This document shows positions 21,835 through 33,395 of a stretch of DNA of 64,000 bases, in pieces; positions within the stretch are counted from its first letter, which is position 1; each line of letters begins with the position of its first letter. Under the pieces are notes generated by a model. That model saw only the letters and a list, made by a program, of their open reading frames with translations. It was not told the origin of the DNA and did no database searches. The stretch is from Hirsutella rhossiliensis (taxonomy: Eukaryota > Ascomycota > Sordariomycetes > Hypocreales > Ophiocordycipitaceae). The translations under genes were made by a program, and so were the position numbers. The stretch lies in contig NW_025408686.1 of assembly GCF_020360975.1 (NCBI RefSeq), positions 744,001-808,000 on the forward strand. The letters run 5' to 3'.

Positions 21835-24107
21835 ATGCCCCGTCGAATGCTGATACGAATGGCTTGTCAGAGGTGCCGCAAGAAACGAGCAAAGGTCAGT
21901 CGATAGCCCACCCGAAGCCAAAGCCCAAAGAGCCCCCAGTCGTCTGTCTCATCCCATATCCTGCCTAGCTGGATACTTTCACTGATTGGTTTCTCGCTCT
22001 CTAGTGTGATGATGGCCAGGCACCGTGCAAAAGATGCGACGAGGCCGGAGAAGGACGCGTATACGACCACCCGCGACGCAAGTCCAAAGTCGATCTACGG
22101 GCCGAGATCGATAGTCTACGGCGGTACAACGAGGAGCATGACCGACTACTCCGCGCAATATGTTCAATCAACGACGTCGAAGTCAGCAATGCCTTTATAC
22201 AAGACTTGGTCGAGGGGACCAAGTCTCACCAAGCCATTCTGCAGGAGCTGGCGCACCTGAACGGTGAAAACGGGCGTGGCTCGTCAGATGGAGGTGAACA
22301 GGAATCATCGGCGGGCTCTTCCAGCTCCATTCTCGACGAAGCCGTCTGCCCGCACTGCCTGAGCCGACTGCCGTCGCCCACCATGCACCGTTCTGCCTCG
22401 GGCTCGAGCGACCTCAGCACACTGACCGAGGCTCCCAAGGCGACTTCGACACCGGCCCTGGCGGCTCCTGTTTCCCGTCATTGCCCTTTGACGATGCATC
22501 ACACGCGCAAACCGACTGGTGGACGTGCGCCGGGTGTACGGTGGCTTCGGTTCGGCAGATCCTCGACGCCCTCCTCACCTGGGACTACCTCCCTTCTGCC
22601 TCATGTGCAAGGACCCCTTCTTCCGAGACTATTGCAGCGGCTCGAGCCGGTACTGCTCCTCTGCCCTGGTAAACGCGCTCATCGCGCTGGCAACCCGGGT
22701 GGTCCACGAGATCAGCGACGAAGCGGAGAGCCCGGGGCCTGGCTTCAAGTGCGGAAGCAAACCACTTTCGACAAGGCCGAGGCCATTATCCGCAGAACCG
22801 GCCCTCGGCCAACCTCCCAGATATACAGGCCATCGGGATTCTCTCGCTCTACCAGATTACCTGCGGGCGCGAGGCCGAAGCTCAAGCGCTTGCCGACTCC
22901 TTTGCCGCTAGGATAGTCAATCTTTGTCCTCAAGAGCCCCTGATGGGCTCCGAGGCCGAGAAATATGCCAAAGTTTGGGCTACTTCGTACCGCGGCGCCG
23001 TGTCCCTGATTCGGTCTGTAAACCGCTTGCAGCCCCTGTTCCCGACTCCTCCGAAGCATAAACTGATGGGATTCCGCACACAGCATACTTCGTCTCACGA
23101 CGGGCCAAGTCTTCACCATGTCTACGAGTTGCAAGCTACAAGACGACTCAATATTTCTAGACCAATCCGCCTGCAGTGCCGAGTACCTGTTTGGCGGCCA
23201 GTGCGGCAGCGGAACTACACCAGGTGAATGCATCAAGTTAGGTATACCCAGGAATTGTATCCAATCAGGAGTCGCACCGTAACACGGCTGCAGACCCTGC
23301 CCTGAAAGCACGCGGCTCGCAACTGCGCAATCTACAGCTCATTCCAGCAAGAGTCTTCCAGCTCACGGAATGGGTGTACAAGCTCCTCTCATCAGCAACC
23401 CATACCCCAAACGGACGATTCGACACAGCCGAGGTCATGGCAGTGTATACCGAGTGTCTCGATTGGTACGAAGGATTCTTCTCCCTACCCAAAACCGGCG
23501 GCAGTGACACCCCCCTTTGAACTCTTTATCCAGTATGTACACAGACACAAGAACCCGGCTCACAGGACTCGGGAGGGGGGGCCGAGAGACACAGAGGGGA
23601 GAAGAGACAGCATCATCCGGCTGACTGCCCGCATGTAGCATGTACTATCAGTTCTGCCTACTCTGCCTGTTCCGCCCTCTCGCCAACCTTGTCCTGGCTG
23701 ATTCCGACGTCCGACCCCGCGAAATCTGTCTCCAGGCTGCGGACTCTATCCTCACCCTGTCGCAGTCCTACAGCAGGCTCTTCACCCTTAGACGCGTCTC
23801 CCCATTCGTCCCCTATTTTGTTTGTGCCTCTGCCCTTGCATGGCTTACAATTGAGTCAACATGCAACTCTGTGGCCTTGGCTGGCTCGCAACCTTTCCAA
23901 CCAAGAAAGTTGTCCTTGGCGACCATCTCGGATGTTTCAAGCGTGGACGGCTTTAGCACCTATCAAGACGTGTCCCCCTCCCCGACTGCCGCCAAAGTGC
24001 CCATAATGGCCCACGCGAGCCAATTGCTGGCAGAGATGAGCTCCAACCGTCGAATGGCCTCATCCATAGAGAAGATGCTTCGAGGATATCTTACCGAGTT
24101 ATGGTGA
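21835..24107 (+). pseudogene. Zn2Cys6 fungal transcription factor (nirA-like group), frameshifted
   Basis: Exon 1 (21835-21894) encodes MPRRMLIRMACQRCRKKRAK. A 110-nt intron (21895-22004, GTCAGT to CTCTCTAG) falls at the usual place before the third Cys. Exon 2 resumes CDDGQAPCKRCDEAGEGRVY and then KVDLRAEIDSLRRYNEEHDRLL, the short coiled coil after the zinc cluster. Later pieces in three frames give the Fungal_trans domain: VRQILDALLTWDYL, PFFRDYCSGSSRYCSSALVNALIALATR, LPDIQAIGILSLYQITCGRE, then MYYQFCLLCLFRPLANL and the end LLAEMSSNRRMASSIEKMLR. The spacing resembles the nirA/nit-4 style of regulators; this is from memory of the family. At least four frame changes occur between 22470 and 23650. 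The sixth zinc-cluster Cys is Arg (codon CGC). It would be a nuclear DNA-binding regulator if intact. Confidence 0.75.
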
Positions 24108-24722
24108 TGCAGAGTAGACTCGACAGAGTCTTGTTGTAACTTAACGGGTTCTCGCATCGGCCGGGGTCTTTGCGGGCGCGCTTCAGTACAAGTAGCAAGG
24201 CAATCGTGTCGCATTCAGGATGCGTATAATGAAATGCGCGGTTGATAAGCGATGTCATCGAACTTTCTAGATAACATTACAAAAGCACCCTGGGTGGCAA
24301 GTGGCAATTCGCCACCGCAAGGCAGTCATATTCCTCAGGACTATAAGGAGACAGAACTTCTCATTCATTTTAGATAGACGACAATGAACAGATTGACTCT
24401 TACCCTCATTTTATTGCGAGAAATCGCCTCACCGGGTTCGAACGCCGTTGGACAAGGCAGCCACAGTGCTTTTGCTCTCTTGCCAAACGCCGAATCTTGA
24501 TAATTACCCACCCATTGCGTAAGTCTTCAATATGCATACACATATTTTCTAGTCCTGTTTTACGCGTTTGACTGTACTATGCCATGCACTGTCCGAATCC
24601 ACCCTTCTCTTCGATGAATCGATGAAAATATTATCAGGGCTCGGAGCTCAACCGCTTCCCCATTTTCCTGTTGCCTCTGATCTGGGCTGGTGGCTTGAAT
24701 GTCCAAAGAAACTGAATCGACG
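24108..24722. other. Intergenic region between convergent genes
   Basis: It lies between the 3' ends of the plus-strand regulator and the minus-strand ligase. No gene or repeat is recognised. Confidence 0.45.
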
Positions 24723-26784
24723 CTAGGAGATCGCCTTGATGTCCCAAGGCTTGATGACCCAAGCCAGTGCCTGTGACCTCGCAACCTCCTTAGCCAAGAA
24801 TTTTCTTCCCTTCGCAATTGTCAGGTATCTCTGAGCATTTTTGAGCCATTCCTGCAGTTCGTCGAAGCTAGTGGTAGCAGTGAACGAGCGATCGCCATGT
24901 ATCTTCAACACTCGTGGAAACCGTAGAGTATAGTACCGTGCATTTGCGGGCTTGTCGAAGCCAGATCCCACGAGTTCTACTATAAATGGATGCTGAAATA
25001 ACGCCTTTGGGCGTAGTCCACGGTCGGGTCCAAGACCACGTCAAAATTTGGCGTGGACTCAATGAAGGGTATTTGTGTGAAATATCCATGTCGGTTGAGA
25101 TATTGCATATGGTCTTTCGGGATGCCATGTTTGTCGATGATGTCGATGATGCGAAGTCTTGGCTTAGAATTATAACGGCAGACCTCATCTTTATTTTCCA
25201 TGCATCCGATAAAAAACGACGTCCACCAGAGCTTGCCAATTCCAATCTCTTGTTCGTCCTCCGCGCTATGGTTGCCACCGACAATAGTGAAGTCGGCAGA
25301 GTCACCGAGGCCTGGAATGTAGTCTTTCTTGAGTTTGATGGATGACTTGTCGCAATCGGAGGTGAAGTAAGGGTCGTTGCAACCTTTCAGCACCAGTCCC
25401 TCCCACCGTTGTGTAATGGCTCGTGCGAATAGTTCAGTGAGCCGCTCAGCAGCATTGGCTGAGGAGAATGCAACCACTTCGCGGAACCCGACCTCGGCAA
25501 GACCAGGGATCCGGCGAACCAGAGACCGAAGTAGTCGTCGCCGCTTAGCATGGCTTTTTCTAGCGCAGACCGTGTCGTCCAGCAACAGAAGATCGTAGAA
25601 CATAATCATGAGATGTTCATTCATATTGAATGGGGGGTCTTGGGCCGCTCCAAGGAGCCGTCCTGATCGTCTGACGTGTTTACGAATTTTGTGGAAGGGC
25701 TCGATTACCCTACTGTCGTCGTTCCATACCAGCAGCTCGCCCTCCAGTATGCATTGTTTCTTGATCCTGCAGCCTGCCGTGCCAAGGTCGAGGCTTTCTC
25801 GTAACGCGCGATGAAGGCCAATGCGGTCGATGGTAGAGTCCCTCCCACTCTTGGAGAATATTTTGATGCAGGCTCTGGTTTGCTTAAGTCAACATGAAGT
25901 TGACAGTATTCTCCATCGTATTTCCGCTCCACGCTCATTAGTCTTGAGCCAGCCAAGTGGCAGCAATGCTTGATGCTCCTTGCTTTCGCATAAGCTGGCC
26001 GTTCAATCATGACTCCAACCTGCGGCTGTAGGACTTTCCTCAACTCTTCCCAGGGATTTACCACGGCCTGTAGGGGTGTATTCCGGATCTCAAGTCCCCC
26101 TAGGATACTTACGGCAACTTGGATTGAATTCTGAAAACGGAGGAGATTCCACAAAAACGGATGAAATCTGCCCATCGCCAGTCTTTCTGGGACAGAGGCC
26201 GGATTGTAGTTTTTGGATAGCATGCGAACCAGCCATTTGGCCTCAAAGCTGTTTAATCTTCGGAACAAACTGATGAGCAGATCGTCCGAGCTGCTGCAGG
26301 GTTGACGGTATTTCCGCTCAGTTTCTTCTCGCAGATCAGCGGACGAGAAAGGTGAGAAGGCTGCAATCCGATCGAGCACATCGTCAAGTTCTTGCAGAGT
26401 CACTTTCGGACCCATCCTTGGTTCGCAGTCCGTTATAGCCATAACGCGCTCAACACAAGTTGCGAAGTCCGGGCCGTTCCTGGTTTGCCATATCTGTAGC
26501 TCCTTCATTCGGGACGATCCAAGACATTGTGCTTGTTGGACAATCCTTTCGAGCTGAATTTTTGATAAGCCGAAAACTCGGTCCGGCCTGCGTTCGGGAA
26601 AGAGGCATGACAAGAATGCCACGGCTTCTGACCCTAGACGTGGGATGGCTGTATCATGTTTGTCGAACCAGCCAACAAGACTGCGCACATCGAAGTCCTG
26701 GGTCTTCTGAATACTGAAAGACCTCGTGTGATTTCTTTCGAGTTCACTGAGGAGTTCACATAAGAGATGCAACGGAAATGGCAT
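24723..26784 (-). pseudogene. ATP-dependent DNA ligase (LIG4-like, no BRCT), two frameshifts
   Basis: The start is ATG at 26784 (MPFPLHLLCELLSELE), matching the N-terminal helical domain of eukaryotic ligases. Nucleotidyltransferase motif I, with the adenylated Lys, is ERKYDGEYCQLH near 25920. Further motifs follow: ILEGELLVW (25750), MIMFYDLLLLDD (25600), RWEGLVLKG (25400), SSIKLKKDYIPG (25340). The OB-fold end is GSGFDKPANARYYTLRFPRVLKI (24960-24895), finishing WVIKPWDIKAIS at 24723. This ligase would seal DNA nicks or breaks in the nucleus; resemblance is closest to the end-joining ligase IV family, but BRCT repeats are absent. One-base shifts at about 25871-25877 and 25008-25016 break an otherwise well-kept frame of roughly 680 codons. 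No introns are needed. It may be intact in reality. Confidence 0.82.
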
Positions 26785-27511
26785 ATTGGCTGAATATTTG
26801 TAGTCCAGGGCTGTTCAACCAGAGGATGGCGAATGTATGACGGAATGAGTCTTAGCACAAGCTCTGGGATGAGCGGAGGGAGTCGTAATCCAACTTATAA
26901 ACGATGTCCTCCCTGCTCCATTTCCACTGAATCTATGGCCCTCGAGGCGAACTCAGACTTGTAGCATGCGGGTGGGTTGCTCCGTCTAATGACGACGTCG
27001 TGAATCTCGTCGCTGCGGCTGACAGCCCTTGCGACATAAGTACCCATTCTGCCTTGCCAAGTTATTTGTCGTGACTGGATTCGGCACCTCTAGTTCGAAG
27101 GTTAGGTGGGACTACTGACCTCGCAACGCAATAGCCATGAACGGCAAAACATGTTCACGGCTGGACGCTCGAATGCGACCTCCTTGGCATCCTGTGCCAA
27201 CCCAAAACGGCTTCACGGCAACCGGCGCATGTATATTGTCACTTGATCTCTGCCCCAGCGCTATTTCCAGAAAGTAGTATCCCACTCGTATCTGCAACAA
27301 ATGCTGCGTCTCGTTGCAAACCGTACAGTACGACTAGGCTCTAGCAGACTATTGTGATCCGTTGTACTCATACTTGACAAACCCGCCAATCCCTACACGC
27401 CTGATAGGGGTTGCAGAGCATCTCAAACATCTCGTCGTAACCGATGAGGAGATTCATTTCCTCAGCATATCCTGCCCTCGAAGGCTTCGGTCTCGTCATT
27501 CCATTGCAGCG
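26785..27511. other. Ligase promoter region, no gene recognised
   Basis: Normal composition upstream of the ligase. No domain-bearing frame on either strand. Confidence 0.4.
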
Positions 27512-28330
27512 TTATGGGAAAGTGGCTGCCGCCGTTAATCTCGACTTCAAGAAAAGAACGTCCGTCATCAGCGCAAAATGTACTCCTTCCAGCGTGGTAT
27601 CGGCCCCGATTGTTTCAGACCTCCAGAGCCCTCCGGCCCCTCCACCATGCTCTCTTGGGCCTTTCAACGTATACTCATGGCGGGCACTCCCTTGGTTATT
27701 TCCGAGCCAGACCCGTGAGAGCTTGACTTTGTTCACTGTTTTCGCGGCTCCGCTCGCCCCCTCTGGGCAAGTCTTCCGATGCCTTCCACCGCTTCGGCGA
27801 CGCGCGCGTGGTTCGTCATCCAGCGCCTGCTCTGCGGGCCCATGAGGTGGCTGGTCTCGCTGCTGCTGCGGGTCCTGTTTGGCATGCCGTTTGCGATCCT
27901 TGGTGCTGTGGCACTCCTGACAGACGGGTTTGGTATTGGCAAGTTGAGCTTCTAAGGCGCCGAGACGAGAGCTGATGTCGGCCAGCTGATTTCGAATTTC
28001 GCAGTGCTCGTTGTAGCAAAGGTCTCTGATCTTGCGGTCCGTCACAGCAAAGAGGCTGCCACATGTACAAGTAGTGCTCGCAGCGGCAGTTTCATTACAG
28101 CCGACATGATCGATTCCACTGTCTGCTGGCATGTGGCAGGATTTAAGTGCCTCGTTCACATAGGCAAGTTCTTCCAATTCGATGTGACCTTCGAAAACGG
28201 GATCACGACTGGAGTCGTCGACATTGTATTCGCGAATATATTTCGGCCCGGATTGACCCGGAAACGGTGTGATACGAGACGCAAATCCAGAAGCCCAAGC
28301 CATTCTCCGTCCGGCGTATCTGGCTACCAT
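27512..28330 (-). CDS. Hypothetical protein, charged and Cys-containing
   Basis: A single uninterrupted frame of 272 codons from ATG 28330. Residues 30-75 are acidic (REYNVDDSSRDPVFEGHIEL). A Cys cluster follows (CNETAAASTTCTCGS, then CYNEHCE), then a short predicted coiled coil (IRNQLADISSRLGALEAQL), CQECHSTKD, and a basic, Gln/Arg-rich low-complexity part. No domain is recognised; the Cys pairs might bind metal. It is unusual here in having no internal frameshift. The region 28331-28400 upstream keeps no clear core promoter. Confidence 0.45.
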   Translation of the reverse strand: MVARYAGRRMAWASGFASRITPFPGQSGPKYIREYNVDDSSRDPVFEGHIELEELAYVNEALKSCHMPADSGIDHVGCNETAAASTTCTCGSLFAVTDRKIRDLCYNEHCEIRNQLADISSRLGALEAQLANTKPVCQECHSTKDRKRHAKQDPQQQRDQPPHGPAEQALDDEPRARRRSGGRHRKTCPEGASGAAKTVNKVKLSRVWLGNNQGSARHEYTLKGPREHGGGAGGLWRSETIGADTTLEGVHFALMTDVLFLKSRLTAAATFP

Positions 28331-29220
28331 CTAGAGGCTAGCTCTAGACCGCGCCGTCACGTCGCAATTCATCGCCGAGCAGACCTTTGAGCTGGCAGCC
28401 CTCCACCCGCCGCACTGACTGCTGTCCACGACTGGCTCGCCGCCATACCGCCGTAGGCTCCGCCTAGCAAGCCTCCGGGCCGAGAGATGTACGATGAGGT
28501 GACAATGTGCTCCAATCAGAAGCGTCTGCGGCTTTGTGAAGCGGTATCAATCTGACTGATGATGAATCAGTGGATGAAGTCGTTTCCCAGACGTGGCGGC
28601 CGGTCTATGGTCCAATGGCCTGCGTGCTCCTCTGCACCCATGCCAGTATCGAGAGATACTTGCCCCGTTAGGGCCAACAGGCGTAATGAAGAGGCGATCA
28701 TTCAGTGCGAGATAGCACGTATAATGGAACTTGTAAAGGCAAATATTGCTCCCGCTGATCGGTTGGAAAGCTCTATAGCCCCGCCAGGCAGTCATTGTAA
28801 CGCCTCCCATGTCTCCGCTTGTAGTGGAAACGCAGCTGGGCTCGCGCGAGGTGTCATCGTCGTTCGCCGGTGAATACAACTGCCTGACGCTTGCTGGTTT
28901 GTGCGAGGCTTTCGTCCTGTGAGAGCTTTCAAGCTTAGATGGGCTCGTGCCCTCGGGTTGTCAGCCTGAGTATCGACACCGCTTTCGAAGTCGTCGTTAT
29001 TGTCGTTGTCATTGCCTCATTTTCTGGGAAGCGATACTTCTGGCAGGGGTCGGCCAGGCAGGGGGACTCTGCTCGCAGGGACTTGGCTGGCCGCGGTTGT
29101 GATTGTGCCGCCGGTATGAGCCTTTGAACATGTGCCTTTGGACATCTAGTAGCGGCTCTATCCTATGGCGGAATAATGGTGAACTCAAGTGAGTGGTTGG
29201 CGGATGATTGGTACTGTAGG
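28331..29220. other. Intergenic region, no gene recognised
   Basis: Short open frames only and no recognised motif. It ends where the Helitron-derived repeat begins. Confidence 0.4.
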
Positions 29221-31433
29221 ACAAAATTACCAGCTGTCGCAAAGAGAAGTTCGGGGAGAAGGCTGGGTACAGAAAACGCGGGGTGTCGCTCCTAGACCCT
29301 TCCGCTCATCATGGGTGCCTGGATTCCCGTTACCGTACCTGCGGCCGATTCTGGCTTCACAACAGTGCAGCAAGTCCTCGTCTTGGGCGATTGACAGCAT
29401 CCTAGCTTCTGGCTGCTTGGTAGTACTGAGCTGTAAGGACTGCAACCCCTTCTTGGTAAGCAAAATCGTCTTCACTGCAGCCAGAAAGTGAGCTGGCGCC
29501 GAGCACCAGGCAGCAGCGGAAGGGTCTAGGAGCGACACCCCGAGTTTCCTCGACCAACCCGTTCCCCGCCACTCGCCTCTACAACAGTTGGTGATCTAGT
29601 CATGCCAGTCCTCCGCCAACCTCTTGACTTCACCATCACTCTACCACGGCGTTGCAACAATTCTCCGCTCATAGATCAGCGTCCCGGTATAACATGGAAA
29701 TATGTTCTGACGAAGATGGCACATTGTATGACCAGTGCGTCTTTCTCCCGCCAATCCATCCGAGACTGGCCATGGACGAGCCGGTCCGCTTGGTTGGCAG
29801 TCACACCTCGACAAGATCTCTGGCCGTGTTCGCGGCCGCCCTTAGTCTTTGGAGAACCCGCAGGTGGAAGTGGATCGTGATACTGTTGATGAGCGCTGCG
29901 GCAGTCCCTGATGTCGCCGTGATCAGCAGGCGATTCGAAAGGCTCCTCCTACTGAACAACTCGACGAATGCCTCGATGATTCGCGACTTGCCAGTCCTGC
30001 CCTCGCCACCGACGAACTGGCAGAGTTGGCCGACTTCGCCTCCGTCGTTTTGTCGCATCAAATCGAGCTGGCAGCATATGATTGGGAAAGCGATCGACTG
30101 CGTTTTGTTCAGCGTCGGCCGTGTTGCCAACTCTCTGCCCGCCAAGCCTGCATTCCCGCCTCTACGTCGTCTGCGGTCTCGTCGAAGTCGGCCATCGCCA
30201 TTTCGACATCTACCTCCTCGAAGCCAGCTAAGCCGGCCATGACCCTCCGCAACGCAGCACGGCAGTCGCTTTCTCGGACCACGGTTATACTTTGTATGCC
30301 TTGGATCATCCTCTCCCTCTCTTTCGAGGCACTCATCTGCTGCGACTTGGTGGCCCTGACCTGATCCTACGGTGGCAGTGCGACCCCGGAAAATACCCGC
30401 CCTACATGCTTATCCGTCTCGCCCCTTGTTCGGGTACTGTACCACGGCGGCCTGCAGCTCGGCCGTCGAGGAAAGCGCTGATCGATGGAACCGATAGAGC
30501 TGTTGCATCATCGCCATTGCTCCGGCGACTTGGCCGTCACCTGATTCGAGTCCAGTGCACCTCGGACGACGTCGATCAGCTGCGTTGCGTTTCCGATGCT
30601 GTTTGGACTGATACGTCGCTGTTGATTCTGCGCCCGCCTCGTCCGTCCCGCCCCTTCCACGTGTGCGACCGTCGGATAGGCATCTCCGGATGAGGATGCC
30701 CATTGCTTAGCGTCGCGTTTTGCGTCTTCGGCTGATCGTCGAACCAGCCGCACGATATCGGCACGATGTCGTCGAGACATGATATTCTCGGAGCCAGCGC
30801 CTCTCGCGCCCGCGCCCAGATGCTGTTGATGTCGCCCATTTCTTCGCACATGAAAGACTCCCATGGTCCGCGCAAACCTCCGATTACACGAGTCCTCGTC
30901 GTGGGCAAAGTCTTGCTCAGGTAGCCGTCAAGGCAAACGGTGGCCTGCTTTCCCGGCCGCCTGAGCACCTGAACCCAGCGTCTTCCTGGTGCCCGCCCAT
31001 CATCGAAAGGCAACCCCCTCCTAGCCCCACAGCTCCCGTCGTTGCTGTTGCGTTTGAGTCTGACCAGCGATACGTAGTCGTACAGGCATAGGCCTCGCAG
31101 GAGATCTCCACGGTGCTGATATGCCTCGACGCGGGAGATCCTGGGGCCTGCTTCTTCGACGACGACCGACTCATCCAGGGGATCATCTGTGACCCATGCG
31201 CTACTTGTCGCAGATGCCGCAATCGTCGAAAGACGTGCCAGTACAGCTAGTACCGGTATGTGTTTAGGTACGCCTAGGCGCTGCCATTGGAAAATTCGGC
31301 TGGATATCCTAGAAGATGAGCGACGACCTCGACCTGCGACAGGGGACGCTCCGTGAACATACGGTTCGTCACCCTCATCAAGAACTGTATGGTCCGATCC
31401 GTGCTCCATGAGGTGTATATTGCATGTCACCAT
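29221..31433 (-). mobile_element. Truncated Helitron copy 1 (partial helicase and central region)
   Basis: The left part (29221-30150) is a direct repeat of 37078-38000. On the minus strand it encodes TLNKTQSIAFPIICCQLDLM and a Walker A remnant GGEGRTGKSRIIEA (near 30035), matching the Helitron helicase at 44786-48942. Farther right (30576-31433) comes DESVVVEEAG, LRGLCLYDYVSLVRL and WVQVLRRPGKQATVCLDGYL, equal to the region before the helicase in the full element. The helicase C-terminal motifs are missing; a 29221-29640 segment of other origin takes their place. Several frameshifts and missing blocks make it non-autonomous. At the left edge the minus strand reads CAGCTGGTAATTT, so a CTRR-type 3' terminus (CTGG before T) is possible. 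Confidence 0.7.
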
Positions 31434-32125
31434 CTCGTCTGCCGGTTCGGTTCGGCCGACGCAAGCACTAGATCAATCGTGCTTTCCGAGTCTTGGCCCT
31501 GCCACGTCTTGGTGCCTCGCGGCAGGCTGCAGAGCCCACAGTCATTCATCAGGTCGATGATCGGCTGCGCTTCCCCTTGTCTTCTTGTTGCTACCTCATC
31601 GCCTCCCCAGAGCAGATCGTGGCGATTAAAGTCCCCCGCGACGACGTCCAGTTCCACCACGGAAGCCCACCACTAATCCATGCAGTTCTCTTACCGCTCT
31701 CGATAGCACCTCGCTCTTCTACTCTACGTATACCGACACTACCATCAGATCTCGGTCCGGTAGCCGAAGGATTACCGCCGTCAAATCCGCTGACTGCGTT
31801 ACCGCTTGCTCCGCCTCGAGGTCACTCCGCACCCAGAGCATGCTCCGGATCGGCCAGCCGGTCTCGTGTATCGTCGTCAGTATCATTGTCACCCAACTGC
31901 TGTGGCTTATTGAGCTCGTAATTACCCTGTCGTTTATCCTCCTTGCGTACGGAATCCTGCGCGGCACCATGAACGGCAGTATGAGCGACAGTATGAGCGA
32001 CTCTACCGCCGGTGACGGCATCTTGTGCTCGATGTCGGACCAAAAGGGGATAAATATCATCAGTAAAGATATCGACGGCGGTATAGTGCTGGAGATCTTA
32101 ACATTAGATCTCAACTACCGTGGCT
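31427..32125 (-). pseudogene. Non-LTR (Tad-like LINE) endonuclease relic, copy 1
   Basis: On the minus strand an AP-endonuclease-like sequence reads TGWPIRSMLWVRSDLEAEQA, ADLTAVILRLPDRDLMVVSVYVE (about 31890-31720), then VVAGDFNRHDLLWGGDEVA and DLMNDCGLCSLPRGTKTWQG with TIDLVLASAE (31650-31450). GDFN..H is a hallmark of the endonuclease/exonuclease/phosphatase fold of LINE ORF2. It ends against Helitron sequence near 31430. RT is absent. A second copy lies inverted at 36385-36640. Confidence 0.78.
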
Positions 32126-33395
32126 TCAAGGTCGCGCGTCATTTTCACTGGGTCTAACCAGACAGAGAAATATGGTTTTGGATGCTATACGCCAAGCTAG
32201 ACCTACGAGGGCACGAGCCGACAACTCCACAGGCTAAAAATCTCGAAGCTAGTAGCCTCGAGAAGACTTTGAGAAAGATATCTAGAGTGTTTGAGCGCAA
32301 GGAGCAGAGTTGGTGTTGAAGGATCAGAGATTTCAGGCCTCGGCGGCTACGCTGCATCGCATGAGGCCAAGGAAGGAAAGAATGATCCCCAATCATAATA
32401 ATATGTTCATAAACCTCCGATATATATTAGGGATTGGAGGGTAAAGCCACCTGATTCGTCGCCTTCTTACACATGGGCGGAGACAGACCAGAAACCCAAC
32501 AGTCCACGGCAATTAAACATTGAAAGCACTACAGGGTAGTATTTCTTTTATAATTTATTATGGGCTAATAGCTTCAATTCAATTGATATAGTTTGTATGG
32601 TCAAGGCACCTTTTTGTGGTACCGGTGAAGGGGGTGTAACAGGCGATGGGTGGGGCATGGTAGGCCCGGTCGCCCTCGCTAAGCAGGCGCCGAGGGTGGG
32701 TCCGAGTACTCTTCGGCTACACGAAGAATATAAATCGAGCACGAATCTGTCATTGGGAAGATGCCACGTGATCACGGCGTAACAGTCACATCCACAGTCG
32801 ACGAGAGTGCGTATTCAGTAGCCTCTGTTGACGGGTCGACCGTTCATTGGTGGCTTGAACGCTTCCTAGTCGACCATGCCGGTCACAGCCCGTGACAGAT
32901 GGCCAGCTGTTGGAACGGCGCAGCAGGAAGGGCGGCATGGGTCACCTGCCAGATCACGTGGGGCATTCAGCTGAGATTTCTGCGGGCCCAAAAGGGGCAC
33001 ATTCCTAGCCGGAAGGGGCAACACACATCGCCTTTACACACACACAGCCGTGCCTATAGCTCCAATTGACCTCCTCTGTGTGCCCACTATCGTTGCCACC
33101 TTCCTCATTCGGACGAGCCGCAGAACCGCTGTTCTGACACCAGCTTAGGATGGTAGCTTAATACTACAAAGGAACCCCAAACGAGCGGCAACACTCTGGG
33201 CACAGGGAGCAAGACGTATCAGCAGATTGAACAACTGGACGCACGTATACAGGCACGCCGCCATGAACAGTAACGCTGCATGGCTGCCTAACCAACAACC
33301 GCCTGTCAAGAAGAGATTGTCCCTTGTGTGGTCCAAATCGACAATGATGTGGCTGGCCACGGCCTGCCCCCATAACCTCGTCCGCAAAAGTCAGT
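32126..33395. other. Intergenic region, no gene recognised
   Basis: Normal to slightly AT-rich, with a possible AT-rich patch at 32390-32590. Open frames are short and domain-less. Confidence 0.4.
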
